From Gambelia wislizenii (Eukaryota; Chordata; Lepidosauria; Squamata; Crotaphytidae), in contig JAUMIR010000001.1 in assembly GCA_030847615.1 (NCBI GenBank), positions 64,617,501 to 64,681,500 of the forward strand: a stretch of DNA of 64,000 bases. The letters run 5' to 3'. Under the pieces are notes generated by a model. It was not told where the DNA came from and ran no database searches. It saw only the letters and a program-made list of their open reading frames with translations. How positions within the stretch are numbered: the stretch's first letter is position 1; each line of letters begins with the position of its first letter. Position numbers and translations under genes: made by a program. Below are positions 1-11,266 of this stretch, one piece after another.

Positions 1-399
1 CAGTCCTTTCTTCTTTTCACCTAGGAGTTGGCTTGTAGCTCATTCCTATTTATTATTTCTAAGGTGGAAAAAGGGAAAGCAGGTCATTGTACACAGAAGA
101 AAACTTTCCTCACATAAAGGCACAGAGCGTGGGGCAGACAAAATTCCAGTTTATAAAAAAAAATACGAGAGCTCCTACCTCATTCCTGTTGTTTCACCTC
201 ATTATTCCAATTACCTAGTTTTTTCTATAATTTTTCTATAGTATCTTTATCTCTCTGTACCTAGAACTCAACCTTCCTCTATCACAGTTTGAGCCATCCA
301 CCACACCAAATGAAATGGTTCCTCCTTCTTCCATGACAATATGGAAGTGATGAAAGGAGCCAAATTGCATCCTACTCATTAGTGTTTGAGTCTCACAAG
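1..399. other. non-coding stretch, nothing recognised
   Basis: AT-rich sequence with no coding signal, RNA gene or terminal-repeat structure that I can support. It borders the 5S-derived SINE on its right. Confidence 0.6.
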
Positions 400-600
400 G
401 CATGTCTGTCTGTCTCTGCTTTCAAGCCAACCTGTTGACTTATGGCAACCTCATAAACTTCACAGGGCCAGTTCCTTCCTCTGAAATATAGCCTACAGCA
501 CCTGGTATTCATTGATGGTCTCCCATCCAAGTACTAACCAGGGCTGACCCTGCTTAGCTTCCACTATCAGATGGGATCTGGTGCCTTTAGAGTATTTAGG
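400..600 (-). repeat. 5S rRNA-derived SINE
   Basis: Positions about 489-583, read on the minus strand, follow the 3' two thirds of vertebrate 5S rRNA, including the AAGCTAAGCAGGG box and the GTTAGTACTTGGATGGGAGAC box that form the internal promoter region. The downstream part (about 485 to 400) is not 5S sequence and ends in a TGTCTG-type short repeat, as expected of a SINE body and tail. I infer a 5S-headed SINE such as the 5S-Sauria type rather than a 5S gene, because the 5S part is diverged and joined to unrelated sequence. Exact ends are uncertain. Confidence 0.7.
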
Positions 601-1544
601 CTGATTTGTAGCTGAATATAAAACTTCTCTTGGCCCACAAGTTCTCATGCAAGCCAGCTCATCTCAATGCCTCCATTACTTCCTTCTTACTTTCTAACAT
701 GTCCCATACTCAACCGCAGGATAGAACTGCATGAAACCAAACTTAGTGCAAAGGCCTTGGTCATGCGTCTATACCCTTTCTCACAAATAAGGGAAGATAA
801 TACACTGTTGGATGTTTACATCAAACTAAACCAGGTAAATATTAAGTGCAATATCCAGCTTTCCATTCTCTCCTGCTGTAGCCAATCAGAACTGCTACTG
901 CTAGATTATGCATCAGAGGAAGAGCCAAATAGAGCCAATACACATAAGATACTAGTTAAAAGGTCTCAAATCCATGGAGAAAAGTTACAAGCAGTACTTT
1001 TTTTAAAAAAAAACACCTTTATTTACTACTTACAGGGCAATGTTCTCAAATCAACAGTTTTCTGAACATTTTAAAGCTCAGAAGCAAACAGCTTCAGTTT
1101 TACTGACTCTTGTTCTTAATTAAGCTGGTGCTGAAAATAAAAAAAGCCTATGAGTCATAGTATGGAGTTTTTTCTTGCCTTCCTATTAAACATCTGTTTT
1201 TATTTGTATAATAATATAAAAAGTATCAGGGAAAAATCATTTATAAATAATGTGTCATTTATAAATATATTTTTTTAAAGTCAGTCATACAGCCCAACTC
1301 AGAAAGCTGATACTATAATCAGTGGTTTTCTCCACTGACTACCTTGTGTGCTTTACAACTTTGTCAAACCTTTGATTGCAGTGAGATGGTACAGAGTAGT
1401 TATATTCTAACTTCTGTAAACTGGCTGAGCACTGATGTTACTTTGTTGGGCCACCCCTACAGAAAGACAGTTCTTAGACCAAGAATAAAAAGGATTATAT
1501 TTTAGTTTCAAAATGATGAATAACATCTTCCTCAATGGCAAATG
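601..1544. other. non-coding stretch, nothing recognised
   Basis: AT-rich DNA with an open frame of 132 codons at 667-1065 whose product matches no family I know and has ordinary intergenic composition. No splice-site, promoter or repeat evidence supports a gene here. Confidence 0.5.
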
Positions 1545-1925
1545 TCTCATCTTCCTCACAGTAACATTCCATCCAACTGTCCCGATTTGACAAGAACATC
1601 CCACTGTTCCAGCTGGATTTAAAAAGTCCCAGTTCCTCTCTCCCATTTTCCCTCTCTGTCCTCAGCTTACTTCAATTGCTGCAATCTGAGCTCAGAATGC
1701 AAAGGCAGTTTATGCTCAATTATAACTCAGCATGGGGGAGAGGAGAGGAGAGGAGAGGAGTGGGTGGAATCCTGCCCTTCCTAGTAGGCTAAGACAAAAG
1801 CAAACTGCTGCAACCTCTTCTAGTTTGTGTGCTCTTCCTCATTAATAACTTATGCCATTTTGACCATAACCTAATGTTGCTTGGACACCTCTGTCCCAGT
1901 TTTCATCTGTGAAATGTTTCAGGCT
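1545..1925 (+). repeat. unclassified dispersed repeat, copy 1
   Basis: This segment aligns along its length with 29905-30275. Shared landmarks in order are CTGTCCC, a block with TCTTTCTC/TTTTCCC, CAGCTTCCTTCACTTG-like sequence, GTGCAAA-GTAGTTTA, a GGGAGAGGAG run, CTTCCCAGTAGG, CTAGCTTGTGTG and TGTCCCAGTTTTCATCTG. The two copies are in the same orientation and well diverged, so this is an old dispersed family. I see no coding region or clear terminal repeats. A short GAGGA tandem (about 1736-1760) lies inside. Confidence 0.6.
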
Positions 1926-2159
1926 ATGCAGGAAGGAAGCACTGTTGTTCAAAACGTTATCTTAATAAAGTGCATTCTCCTTTAGTATCTTGCTCAAGCA
2001 AGCGTGGCAAGCAGGACTATGTGGTATTTCAAAACTTGTGAGGACAAATAATTTCTGGTGTTTTTTCCCTAGTGTGGGAAAAAATGAATATTTCTGCATA
2101 GGTTTTACCTGATATTCATACATCCTAAAATGTTATGGAAGATTATTCTGTCCCAAAAG

Positions 2160-2880
2160 ATATATTGTTTCTATCGCACACAAAATTGTGCAAAATCCAC
2201 ACATTTTAATGCAAAAAGAATAGTTTGAACTTGTGAGGGTTTTTGTAAAAACTCAAATTTTGTACAAAAAATGTATTTCTGAAAACATTGGGAGTTCCAT
2301 GAAAAATGTGCCTTCTGTGTTTGGAAAAAAGGGTTTTGAGCAAAGAAATAGTTTGCAGAAACAGCAGTTTTGCACAAAAGAATGTGTATTTCAAGAAATG
2401 GGGGGGGGGGTTGTTTGGCATTTTTCCCACTGTTCCAGGAACACTTTTTTAAAAATCAAATATTGAAAGGGCTGTACAAAAAAATCCATGTACTTTTGGA
2501 AACTGGCTTTTTGGCTAAAATTGTTGTTGTTTTTTTCTTGTTTTTTTTTTTTTTTTTTTTTAGAAAACCCACAATTTTCCTGGAAAAAGCCTGACTTCCA
2601 GAAGCACATATAGGCTTTTGGTCCAAATGTCTTGCTTTTTATGCAAAAAACCCCCACAGTTTTACATACAACAACACCCCAAATAAGTTCCTGTACAAAA
2701 TAATAAAGGGATGGGGTTGCCAAAAAGTGATGTTGCAGAAAAAAATATTTTGAAGCCAAAAAACCCAAAAACCACCTTGTATATTTCTGCACAGAATAAT
2801 TTTACAAAATACGTTGGGATATGTGAATACTGGGTGGAAACTGTGCAAAATTCTGGCCTTTCTGTTATTTTTCCTGACTT
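2160..2880. repeat. degenerate tandem-repeat block
   Basis: Short motifs of the type TTTTGNACAAAA, TGTATTTCTG and GGAAACTGG recur irregularly about every 30-40 bases across roughly 700 bp, interrupted by a G11 run near 2401 and a T-rich tract near 2540. I read this as an old, heavily diverged minisatellite or the body of a tandem-repeat MITE. The open frames on both strands are by-products of the low-complexity composition. Confidence 0.45.
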
Positions 2881-3612
2881 GTTTCCAAGTGTCAGGAAAC
2901 CTAGGGCCGGTCCAGATGGTGAAATAAAAACTAATAGAATCCAGGGGGAATTCCATTTGTCCAAATGGGATCTAATAGGATTCTGTAATTTTTGGAGGGA
3001 AGGGGAGCAAAATTAGGAGAAACTACAGGGGGGAAGCCTTTGGGGCTTTTCCCAACTTTTTAAAAAACTGGGGAGGGGGTGGAATGCTGCATTGTGACAA
3101 CCGAATCGCACTGCAGCACATTTCTGAAGGGGATAGCAGATTGGTTGGATGGCATTGGGGGTGGAGCTTCCTAAGAAGGCAGTGACTGGAACCACCATGT
3201 TAGATTGTTGCCATAATGATTGTGTGCTGAGGCAACAAAACAGTCTTTCTTATTTTCTTTTTTTCGTTCTTTAAGTGGAAGATTGCTCTTCCGCACCTTT
3301 ATTTAGTTTTTTTTAAAATACTGTTTGGTGAGGGCAAGTTGGGGAGAATAGAACTGTGAGTAATTCACTTGCGCCCACCATCTTGATTTGCTGGCATGCA
3401 TCCATGTGAACAGCAAACACAGATAGCTTTGCACATCAGCGACCTTGCAAAAAGATTGTTGAGGCAGATGAAAGCTGCTGCGAATTGGTGTAGGTTCGCA
3501 CCTATCCACATTTTATTCCCTTATCTAGAGTAGCCCCTGTTTTTAAGTCAGGAAATGAATAGTGGAAAATATTCTTTCCATTATTGTATTGACTGACTGG
3601 AGTCATTGGGAT
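2881..3612. other. non-coding stretch, no assignment
   Basis: Starts with a GGGCCGGTCCAGATGG sequence near 2903 that resembles the terminus of a DNA transposon, but I could not find a matching inverted end, so no element is called. The rest is unassigned. Confidence 0.4.
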
Positions 3613-4623
3613 TCTCTGGCTTTTCTTCGCAAACGAAGATTCACGAAGGACTCATCCTGCGCTTTCTGCAAGCGCGCTGATGACTAAAAAGGCCAATCTG
3701 AGATAAACAAGTCCGGTTGCAAAAAGCACAGCAGAAGGTCTCCTTGGGTGATGTTTTTGGGTTGTGATTCTTTCTGCGTTGTTGTTTCTCTTCAAGACTT
3801 GTTCGTTGTGAGTTCTCAAATAAGGCTGCACCATTGTGGATAGTGCGTCTCCATGCCTCCCGATGTGAGGCCAGGGCGGACCACTGTTGGGGATCAATTT
3901 GGCCGAGCCTGAGATGTTGTTTCAGGGAGTCTTTGTATCGATTTTTTGGAGCGCCCCTCTTACACTGACCTGTGGCGAGTTCACCGTAGAGTAGTATTTT
4001 TGGGAGGCGATGGTCCTCCATCCTAGAAACGTGCCCTGTCTAGCGCAGCTGCGTTCTCAATATCATGGCCTCAATGCTGGTGATCCCTGCTTCTCAAGGA
4101 CAGCAACATTCATCACATAGTCAGTCCAGTGTATATTTAGGATTGTGCATAGACAGCACTGATGAAAGCGCTCGAGGAGTCGTAGGTGGTGGCGATAGGT
4201 GACCCATGTTTCAGATCCATAAAGGAGGATAGACAGTATGATGGCTCTATACACACTGATTTTTGTGCTTTGCCTCAGGTGTTTATTGCTCCAGACTCTT
4301 TTGTGAAGTCTTCCAAATGCACTATATGCCTTTGCTAATCTGTGATCGATCTCTTTGTCAATCTTGGCATCTGAGGAAATGATGCTTCCCAGGTAGGTGA
4401 ACTGCTGAACGGACTTGAGCACAGATTTGCCGACGGCAATGTGGGGATGGTGGTCCTCGTCCTGTGGTGAAGGCTGGTAAAGAACTTCTGTTTTCTTCAG
4501 GCTGACTTCTAGCCCAAACAGCTCTGCAGCTGTTGCAAAGCAGGACGTTAGGCGCTGCAGAGCTGCTTCTGTGTGGGCAACAAGGGCAGCATCATCGGCG
4601 AAGAGCAGCTCACGGACTAGATA
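3613..4623 (-). mobile_element. hairpin-tail LINE, 5'-truncated copy A
   Basis: Antisense non-LTR retrotransposon fragment. Read on the minus strand it encodes the end of a reverse transcriptase, including FADDAALVAHTE (about 4620-4585), then TYLGSIISSD, YGSETWVTYRHH, LRWAGHVSRMEDH and a C-terminal zinc-knuckle-like CxxC-x12-HxxxC motif close to the stop. It is broken into frames at 4422-4063 and 4021-3641. The 3' end is the CTTCG-TTTG-CGAAG hairpin and a short AG tail at 3613-3635. The catalytic Asp pair is still readable, unlike in copy B. The clade is not certain; the C-terminal layout fits Ingi/Vingi-like or related LINEs. Confidence 0.8.
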
Positions 4624-4784
4624 GGATTATCACAATGCTTAACTGCTGGCAGAAATAGCATCTTCAGTATTTTTTTAAGTGACTTATTCTTTTAATGTAT
4701 TGCATGAATCTCTATATTGAAAACCACTTTATAAGATGCTTAAGGGGTATCCTCTTTAACTCTTAAAGAAGTCATACTTGTTCT

Positions 4785-5003
4785 GGGGCCTTTTTATACA
4801 GCAGTTATAACACTATGACTCCACTTTAACTAGTATGGCTGCATCCTGTGGAATTCTTGAATTTGCAGTCTAGGGAGAGATTTTTAGAATTCTTAGCCAG
4901 AGAGCTCTTGTTCCTCAGACAAAACTACAAATCCCAGAGTCCCATGAGATGCAACCATGGCTATTAAAGTGAAATCAATTTGTTATGTAGTGTGAAAGGG
5001 CCC
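4785..5003. mobile_element. foldback MITE, probably hAT-like
   Basis: The two halves are imperfect inverted repeats. The left arm begins GGGGCCTTT and continues with CTCCACTTTAACTAGTATGGCTGCATCCTG. The right arm, reverse complemented, begins GGGCCCTTTCACACTACATA and continues with CACTTTAATAGCCATGGTTGCATCTCATG. Both arms run into a CTACAAATCCCAG-type core. There is no coding capacity. Long inverted arms of this kind are typical of non-autonomous hAT elements in reptiles; the superfamily is inferred. Confidence 0.65.
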
Positions 5004-5974
5004 TTAATTCACTAATTCCTAGGCCTTAGAGTTTCCTTTCCTTAATGGCTTTTCATGTTATACTTTTATTTTTCCTTCTTGTTTAAGGCACTGCATTTAA
5101 TCCAATAACTAGGGAATAATATGTATATTCATGTTGCCCTAGCAATATAACACACACACACACAAACTGTGTATTATTATTATTATTATCAAACAACAAC
5201 AACATTTATAATGGCCTTTTCACCAAAGTTTTGTGATAAATAGAAACAATACATTATGCTTGTATAAGGACTGTGCTTTCACACCCTTCCATACCAGAGA
5301 ACTACTTCATTTTTAGAATAGTAGCTGTTTCACTGGAAATATTTACTAATATTTCTTAACAATACAGTTAAGTTCAGTTTCAGCTATCCTTTCACATCCT
5401 GCTGTGAAACCTTTATGGTATCCCATATCGCCAGGTATGTCATAGCCTTTCAGACTACTCATTTTGGCCTCCTTTCCCCCTCTTTTTCTCCTATATATAT
5501 AGATTCTCATGAAATTATTCCCATGTGTACATTATTATGAAATATGTTCACTCTCATGTAACATATAAAATAAAAGTAAGAGCTAGCCAAATATTTCTTT
5601 TCAAGAGGGCAGCCATAGTTAAAATCTATCCTGGAATCTTTTGTGCTCTCACATTTATCATGAATTTCCCCCAGGAAGCTTGAAGGGTCTTCCAGCGCTA
5701 ACAAAAATTGATTTAAAATGGAATTACTAAGTTAGGGTTTTGACTCTTATCCTGGTATGAAAACTTCTCATCCAGCAATTCAGGGTAGTGTGCAGTGAAG
5801 GCACCCAGAAACTTGTCTGAATTCTGTGCAAAACAGAAAATCTCTTAATGTTTTTGTGATGTGTAAATTGGCTGAAATTTAGTTCCCCCTCTCTACAAAG
5901 CTCAGTTTTTCCGAGAAATTATTGGTATGCATAACACTATTTTCTAAGTTAACTGTATACTACGTCAGTGCCAT
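5004..5974. other. non-coding stretch with microsatellites
   Basis: Contains a (CA)n run at about 5150-5165 and an (ATT)n run at about 5174-5188. No gene or element recognised. Confidence 0.6.
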
Positions 5975-7310
5975 ACTCTCTCTCTCTCTCTCTGGCTTTT
6001 CTTCGCAAACGAAGATTCAGGAAGGACTCATCCCGCGCTTTCTGCAAACCACGCTGATGACTGAAAAAGCCAATCTGAGATAAACAAGTCCAGTTGCAGA
6101 AAGCACAGCAGAAGGTCTCCTTGGGTGATGTTTTTGGGTTGTGATTCTATCTGCGTTGTCGTTTCTCTTCGAGACTTGTTTGGCGTGAATTCTCAAATAA
6201 GGCTGCAGCATTGTAGATAGTGCATCTCCATGCCTCCCGATGTGAGGCCAGGGCGGACCATTGTTGGTGATCAGTTTGGCTGAGCCTGAGATGTTGTGTC
6301 AGGGAGTCCTTGTATCGATTTTTTGGAGCGCCCCTCTTACGCTGACCGGTGGCAAGTTCACTGTAGAGTATTTCTGGGGAGGTGATGGTCCTCCATCCTA
6401 GAAACGTGCCCTGCCCAGCGCAGCTGTGTTCTCAGTATCATGGCCACAATGCTGATAATCCCTGCTTGTTCAAGGACAGCAACATTCATCACATAGTCAG
6501 TCCAGTGTATATTTAGGATTGTGCGTATACAGTGCTGACGAAAGCGTTCGAGGAGTCGTAAGTGTTGGCGATAGGTGGCCCATGTTTCAGACCCATAAAG
6601 GAGAATAAACAATACAATGGCTCTATACACACTTATTTTTGTGCTTTGCCTCAGGTGTTTATTACTCCAGACTCTTTTGTAAAGTCTTCCAAATGCGCTA
6701 TATGCCTTTGGTAATGTGTGATCAATCTCTTTGTCCATCTTGGCATCTGAGGAAATGATGCTTCCCAGGTAGGTGAACTGCTGAACCGACTTGAGCACAG
6801 ATTTGCCTATGGCAATGTGGGGATGGTGGTGTTCATCCTATGGTGCAGGCTGGTAGAGAACTTCCGTTTTCTTCATGTTGACTTCCAGCCCAAACAGCTC
6901 TGCAGCTGTTGCAAAGCAGGATGTTAGGCGCTGCAGAGCTGCTTCTGTGTGGGCAAGAAGGGGAGCAGCACCAGCAAAGAGCAGCTCACGGACTAGATAG
7001 TTTAGAGTCTTAGTACGAGCCCTCAGTCGGCTTAAATTAAACAAGCTACCATCAATACGGTAACATATATAGGTGCTGTCTTCTTCGAGTTCTGCCATAG
7101 CCCTTTGGAGCATCATGCTGAAGAAGATTGTAAATAAAGATGGAGCAAGAACACAACCTTGCTTCACTCCAATAGTTATTAGAAAGGGCTCTGAAAGAGC
7201 ATCGCCATATCTGACTTGACTGTGCTGGCCCTCGTGTAGCAAGATAATCATTTTAAGGAATTTGGGGGAACATTCTAGTCTTTCCAGTGCCATAAATGGG
7301 TAAGACATTT
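5975..7310 (-). mobile_element. hairpin-tail LINE, copy B (longest ORF coverage)
   Basis: Antisense copy extending further 5' than the others. The minus-strand frame at 7308-6838 holds reverse transcriptase block GVKQGCVLAPSLF and the continuation to KKTEVLYQPAP. The frame at 6798-6358 holds TYLGSIISSD, YGSETWATY and RWAGHVSRMEDH, and the frame at 6211-6017 the C-terminal zinc-knuckle region. The normally catalytic FADD motif reads FAGA near 6970, so this copy is dead. The 3' end has the hairpin and a (CT)n (sense AG) tail at about 5975-5996. The element is 5'-truncated near 7308. Confidence 0.8.
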
Positions 7311-7334
7311 GGTAAAATTTTCCATGTTTTTTTT

Positions 7335-7457
7335 CCAGGCTGTGGAAGAGTTTATTCCTGACGTTTTGCCTACATCTGTGGCTGGCATCTTCAGAGAATG
7401 CAGATGCAGATGAAATGTCAGGAATAAACTCTTCCAGAACACGGCTTCACAGCCTGG
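7335..7457. mobile_element. foldback repeat
   Basis: Imperfect inverted arms: the left end CCAGGCTGTGGAAGAG with TTATTCCTGACGTTTTGCC is mirrored by the right end ending in CACAGCCTGG. The centre contains CTGGCATCTTCAGAGAATGCAG. Short non-coding foldback element of MITE type; superfamily unknown. Confidence 0.6.
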
Positions 7458-8559
7458 AAAAAACCCACAGAAAACCTATGGATGTCAGCTGTGAAAGCCT
7501 TTGACTTCATATTTGGTAAGGGTTTACAAATATTTAATTTGTGGTGAGGCAATAAATAAAATTGGCATGAAAATATATCCAGGAAAAATGAGATAATCAA
7601 CTAGAATGGGGTGCACAGATAAATAAATTACGGCTTTTCTGATGTTGCATCTCCCTAGACAATTCCACCCATGTTGTGGGTTCATGCGGGTTGCAGTTCA
7701 GCAGCTTCTTCTCTATTAATGAATTGTAGGAATTAAAAAGTGGATTTCAGGTTCTTTTTAGGAGCATGTGGGGCTTGCCATAGGCTTCTTGCCTAACCAG
7801 GCTCACAGGGATATACTGTTTGGGAGGGGAGGGACCATAGTTGAGTTGTAAGTGCACATGTTTTATATGTGAAAGATTCTAGGTTCAGAAACTTCTGCAT
7901 GAGGAATGATGGCAGATTGACATCCCTACAAGATACTCTATAGCAAGGAAATCTTAGGCAGAAAAATTGCTGGCTAGGAGGTTCTAGCCAGTGAAAAATA
8001 TCTCTGGCCAAGGAAAGAGTGTGAGATCACCATGTGTACTCCAAAATGCTGCCCCTTGCTAGGAGACTGCAGAAACCTCAGTAGTTGGAAGGTGGATTGA
8101 GTGGTGGTGGGGCTCAGGCTCCAGCCACTAAGCAAGCCCTTAATGGACACTGGATCTGCAAAAACCTCACTTTCTTATTTACATTTTAAGTACTTAATTT
8201 ACAATTGAAGAGAGATCTTCCAGTGGCAGTGAGTTCAAAGCCTCAGTAAGTCACCTTTCTAGAAACAAGAAATAAAAAAAATAGATTATTCAGAAGATTC
8301 TGGTTATAAAGCAAAAAGCTTAGTAAGAGTGTGGCTCAACTATGTTCAGAAATGGATAAAGGGGACAGTAATTTTAAAAGATAGAAGACTCCTTGTTTTT
8401 CTTTTTGATGAATGTGGTTTGTGAATATTGAAGTTTTGATTAGGCAAAGAGAACAGACCTTTGTGGGAACATAGATTGTTTACATTAAAAGGAGATAAGA
8501 TTGAAAACAGAGAATGCATTGGGATTGCTAACTTTAAAGAAATGAGATTTCCTGAATAT
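7458..8559. other. non-coding stretch, nothing recognised
   Basis: No homology, structure or splice-site evidence that I can support. Small open frames here have no recognisable product. Confidence 0.5.
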
Positions 8560-9260
8560 AACACCCACCAGAAAAATTACAGAAGTGACTAAATCAAAAA
8601 TTCTACAAAGCTGTTTGAAGAGATTGGAAATATGAGAGAAGATTTGGTAAAGGTGAAGGAGAAGCTGAAGATTTCAAAAGGGTGGTTAAACAGTTGGAGA
8701 AGCAGCAGACCAAATGATTGGAGATGTGAAACAAGTTGGCAATGGAGTGGAGATTTTGGAGAGTAAAATCTGTGGTCACAGGTGAAGAGGTGTTGTTAGT
8801 AGAACTGACAGTGTGAGTATTTTGCCTGGAATTTGGAGCGGTTTTGGAAGATCCTGCTGATGGTATTAGACAAAAGACTGGAGATGAAGATGATGTGCAT
8901 ACAGAAGATCAAGTCGAGTTACTGGACAAAAATGGTTTTAAAATTGAGAAGACAGTTAAATATTTAAAGAAGGACATGTTAAGATGGGAGAGTTAAACTT
9001 GTTATAGTTGCAGAGAATTTTGGTGGCAAAAATGAAAGACTTGCTTAGAATTATGTTTTTATTTCAGAAAGTATCTGAATGGGGAAAACATATGTTTAAA
9101 TTTATATGGCAAGGTAAAAAAAATGAGTTAAATGCAAAGTAATACAAGATGCAAAGGAAAGTGGAGGATCTGAAGTCTGCTGTTTGGTTTGGATCTTAAA
9201 GAGAGATGGTTAAAATATTAAGACCTCCTGGAGATTTGTCAAGGGGAATACAGTATACAC
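8560..9260 (+). mobile_element. old L1 fragment
   Basis: Heavily decayed L1-like sequence. Around 8620-8720 a frame gives a Lys/Glu-rich, coiled-coil-like stretch resembling L1 ORF1. Around 9085-9135 a frame gives HMFKFIWQGKKNELN, which matches the FIW(A/Q)GKK block of L1 ORF2 downstream of the reverse transcriptase. Many stops and indels are present and ends are uncertain. Confidence 0.5.
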
Positions 9261-9859
9261 CTACAGTAAATTAAGAGTTGTTAATAACAGAGGGATATAG
9301 TTTTCAATGGTTCTCTTACTTTTCGCTGTGATGATTATTTTATGTATCTATTGAAAAAAACATGCTGCTCCATAATATAAATTGTTGTAGGTATATTTGT
9401 GCCACCCTTGGGGAAAACCTTTGGAGAACTACTTAACAATAACACATCTATTTCTTTAAAAATCCAGTGTACCTGGCATAATAGTCTATCTTCCTAATTA
9501 CACAGCAAATTGCTGGTCCCATTTCAAGAACTCTCCATACACGTAGACCAAACTCCTATCTACCAGAAATAGGTTGCAAATTTCTCCCAGGTTTAATATT
9601 TTATTTCCACCTTCCTGGACAGTTAAAGATGGCAAGGTATTCCTCTGGACTTCACATTGGCACCCCATGTCTCCAGTGTCAAACTCTATCCAAGTTCATA
9701 CTTGGCTGGTATGGATCTAGCTCCCAAGTCAACCCCCCCCCCCCCGGATTCTGTAGGTTTAGAAGAGAGTTATTCCCTATGAAAATTGTCATTTACTGAA
9801 TATTATGGCTGATCTTTCCTTCTCACAAGTGAGTTTGAGATTCTTCTTTAAGATTATCT
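9261..9859. other. non-coding stretch, nothing recognised
   Basis: Unassigned sequence with a C14 run near 9733-9746. A possible donor-like GTGAGT lies at about 9828 but no matching acceptor or reading frame supports an exon. Confidence 0.5.
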
Positions 9860-10370
9860 GGCCCACATACAGACAAATATGCAAAAGAATTAAGATGGAC
9901 ATTAAGTTAACAGGAATTACAAAAGAAAGCACAGAACTGGACAAAGTTATATTTAATAAAAACAAGAATAAACACATTATAACAAATGCTTATAAATTAT
10001 TCCTAAAGACTGAAATGGAACAGGAAGTGATCAAAAAATGTACCATCAAATGGGGTCAAAACATCGGCCACCCATTTGCACTAGAAGAATGGAAAGAAAA
10101 GTTGGAAGTTCACATTAAATACTGATTTAAAGAAAACTTTTATAAGATGCTCCACAAATGGTACCTGTCTCCCACAATAGCCGAAATACATAAAAATGGA
10201 GATGGAAGATGTTGGAAATGTGGGGAAAAGAATGGAACGTTTTATCATCTATGGTGGTCGTGCCACCAAAATAAGAAATTTTGGAGAAAGATACATGATT
10301 TAATAAGGGAAATACTGAAAATCAACATTGAAATGAAACTGGAACTGTATTTGTTAAATATCATAGAATC
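9860..10370 (+). mobile_element. L1 ORF2 C-terminal fragment
   Basis: Frames 9805-10125 and 10147-10374 encode L1 ORF2 C-terminal sequence: GITKESTELDKVIF, then WYLSPTIAEIHK, then the Cys-rich CWKCGEKNGTFYHLWWSC block followed by KKFWRKIH. One stop near 10124 separates the two frames. The element is cut at 10371 by an antisense CR1 end. Because the sequence after the CR1 (from about 10742) repeats the WRKI/EILNIN region, the L1 sequence on the two sides may come from two L1 copies rather than one. Confidence 0.8.
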
Positions 10371-10740
10371 ATAGAGTTGGAAGAGACCACAATGGCCATC
10401 CAGTCCAACCGCCCGCCATGCAGGAATAAAGAATCAAAACATTCCCGACAGATGGCCATCCAGCCTCTGTTTAAAAACCTCTAAAGAAGGAGATTCCACC
10501 ACACTCTGAGGCAGTGCATTCCACTGCCAAACAGCTCTTACTGTCAGGAAGTTCTTCCTAATGTTTAGATGGAATCTCTTTTCCTGGAGTTTGAACCCAC
10601 TGGTCTGTGTCCTAGTCTCTGGAGCAGCAGAAAACAAGCTTGCTCCATCCTCAGTATGACATCCCTTCAAATACATAAACATGGCTATCATGTCCCCTCT
10701 TAACCTCTCTTCCCCAGGCTGAACATACCCAGCAGAGGGC
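10371..10740 (-). mobile_element. CR1 3' end fragment
   Basis: Antisense CR1 3' region starting with the octamer-like ATCATAGAATCATAG terminus and the GAGTTGGAAGAGACCACAATG box. The minus-strand frame at 10691-10434 gives the ORF2 C-terminal tail (GASLFSAAPETRTQTSGFKLQ, FHLNIRKNFLTVRAVWQWNALP, FKQRLDGHLSGMF). 5'-truncated at about 10740 within the LSL/GMF region. Confidence 0.88.
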
Positions 10741-11266
10741 TACTGGCGAGAAATACAAAAAACAGTAAATGAAATTTTAAATATCAATATAGTATTCCTT
10801 TTGAACTGGAATTTTATCTGTTGGGAATGATGGATGAAAAAATGGAAAGAGAGAACGGTAAAATACTATTTTATATGCTGACAGCAGTGAGAATTGAATA
10901 TGCAAAAGTCCGGAAGAACAAAATAACACCAACAATAGAAGACTGGATCCTAAAGCCATGTGAAATGGTGGATTCAGACAGATTAACAATTCACAATTCT
11001 TACGAAAGGTAAATCCTTGGGGAAACATCATGAAGACTGGATGAAATTCTCAAACTTTATAAAAAATAAATGGGAAGATTTGGCAGCAATCAAAAATAAA
11101 GAAAACTGGACCTTATGAGTGAGGGAAAAAGAAAAAGGAAAAACAGCAAGGAATAGAGGGAATAATACGCATAATAAATATAATAAATATATACAAAACA
11201 TAGAAAATATCAATTACAAAAACATTAGGTTATGATTCGAAAACAACACCAATATTATCAATATAG
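10741..11266 (+). mobile_element. L1 3' end, part 1
   Basis: L1 ORF2 C-terminal and 3'-end sequence. The frame at 10821-11012 encodes the family's tail (GKILFYMLTAVRIEYAKVRKN, TPTIEDWILKPCEMVDSDRL). The following 250 bp are A-rich 3' sequence interrupted by the CR1 at about 11267. It resumes at about 13228. Confidence 0.75.

Noticed and set aside
489..583. Possible functional 5S rRNA gene on the minus strand
   Set aside because: Only part of 5S is present, it is diverged, and it is joined to SINE body sequence.
667..1065. 132-codon open frame on the + strand
   Set aside because: No recognisable domain, no splice or promoter context, and composition like surrounding intergenic DNA.
2391..2956. 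Overlapping open frames of 100-133 codons on the minus strand
   Set aside because: They arise from the degenerate tandem block and poly(T)/poly(G) tracts; residues are mostly Phe, Lys and Asn with no family resemblance.
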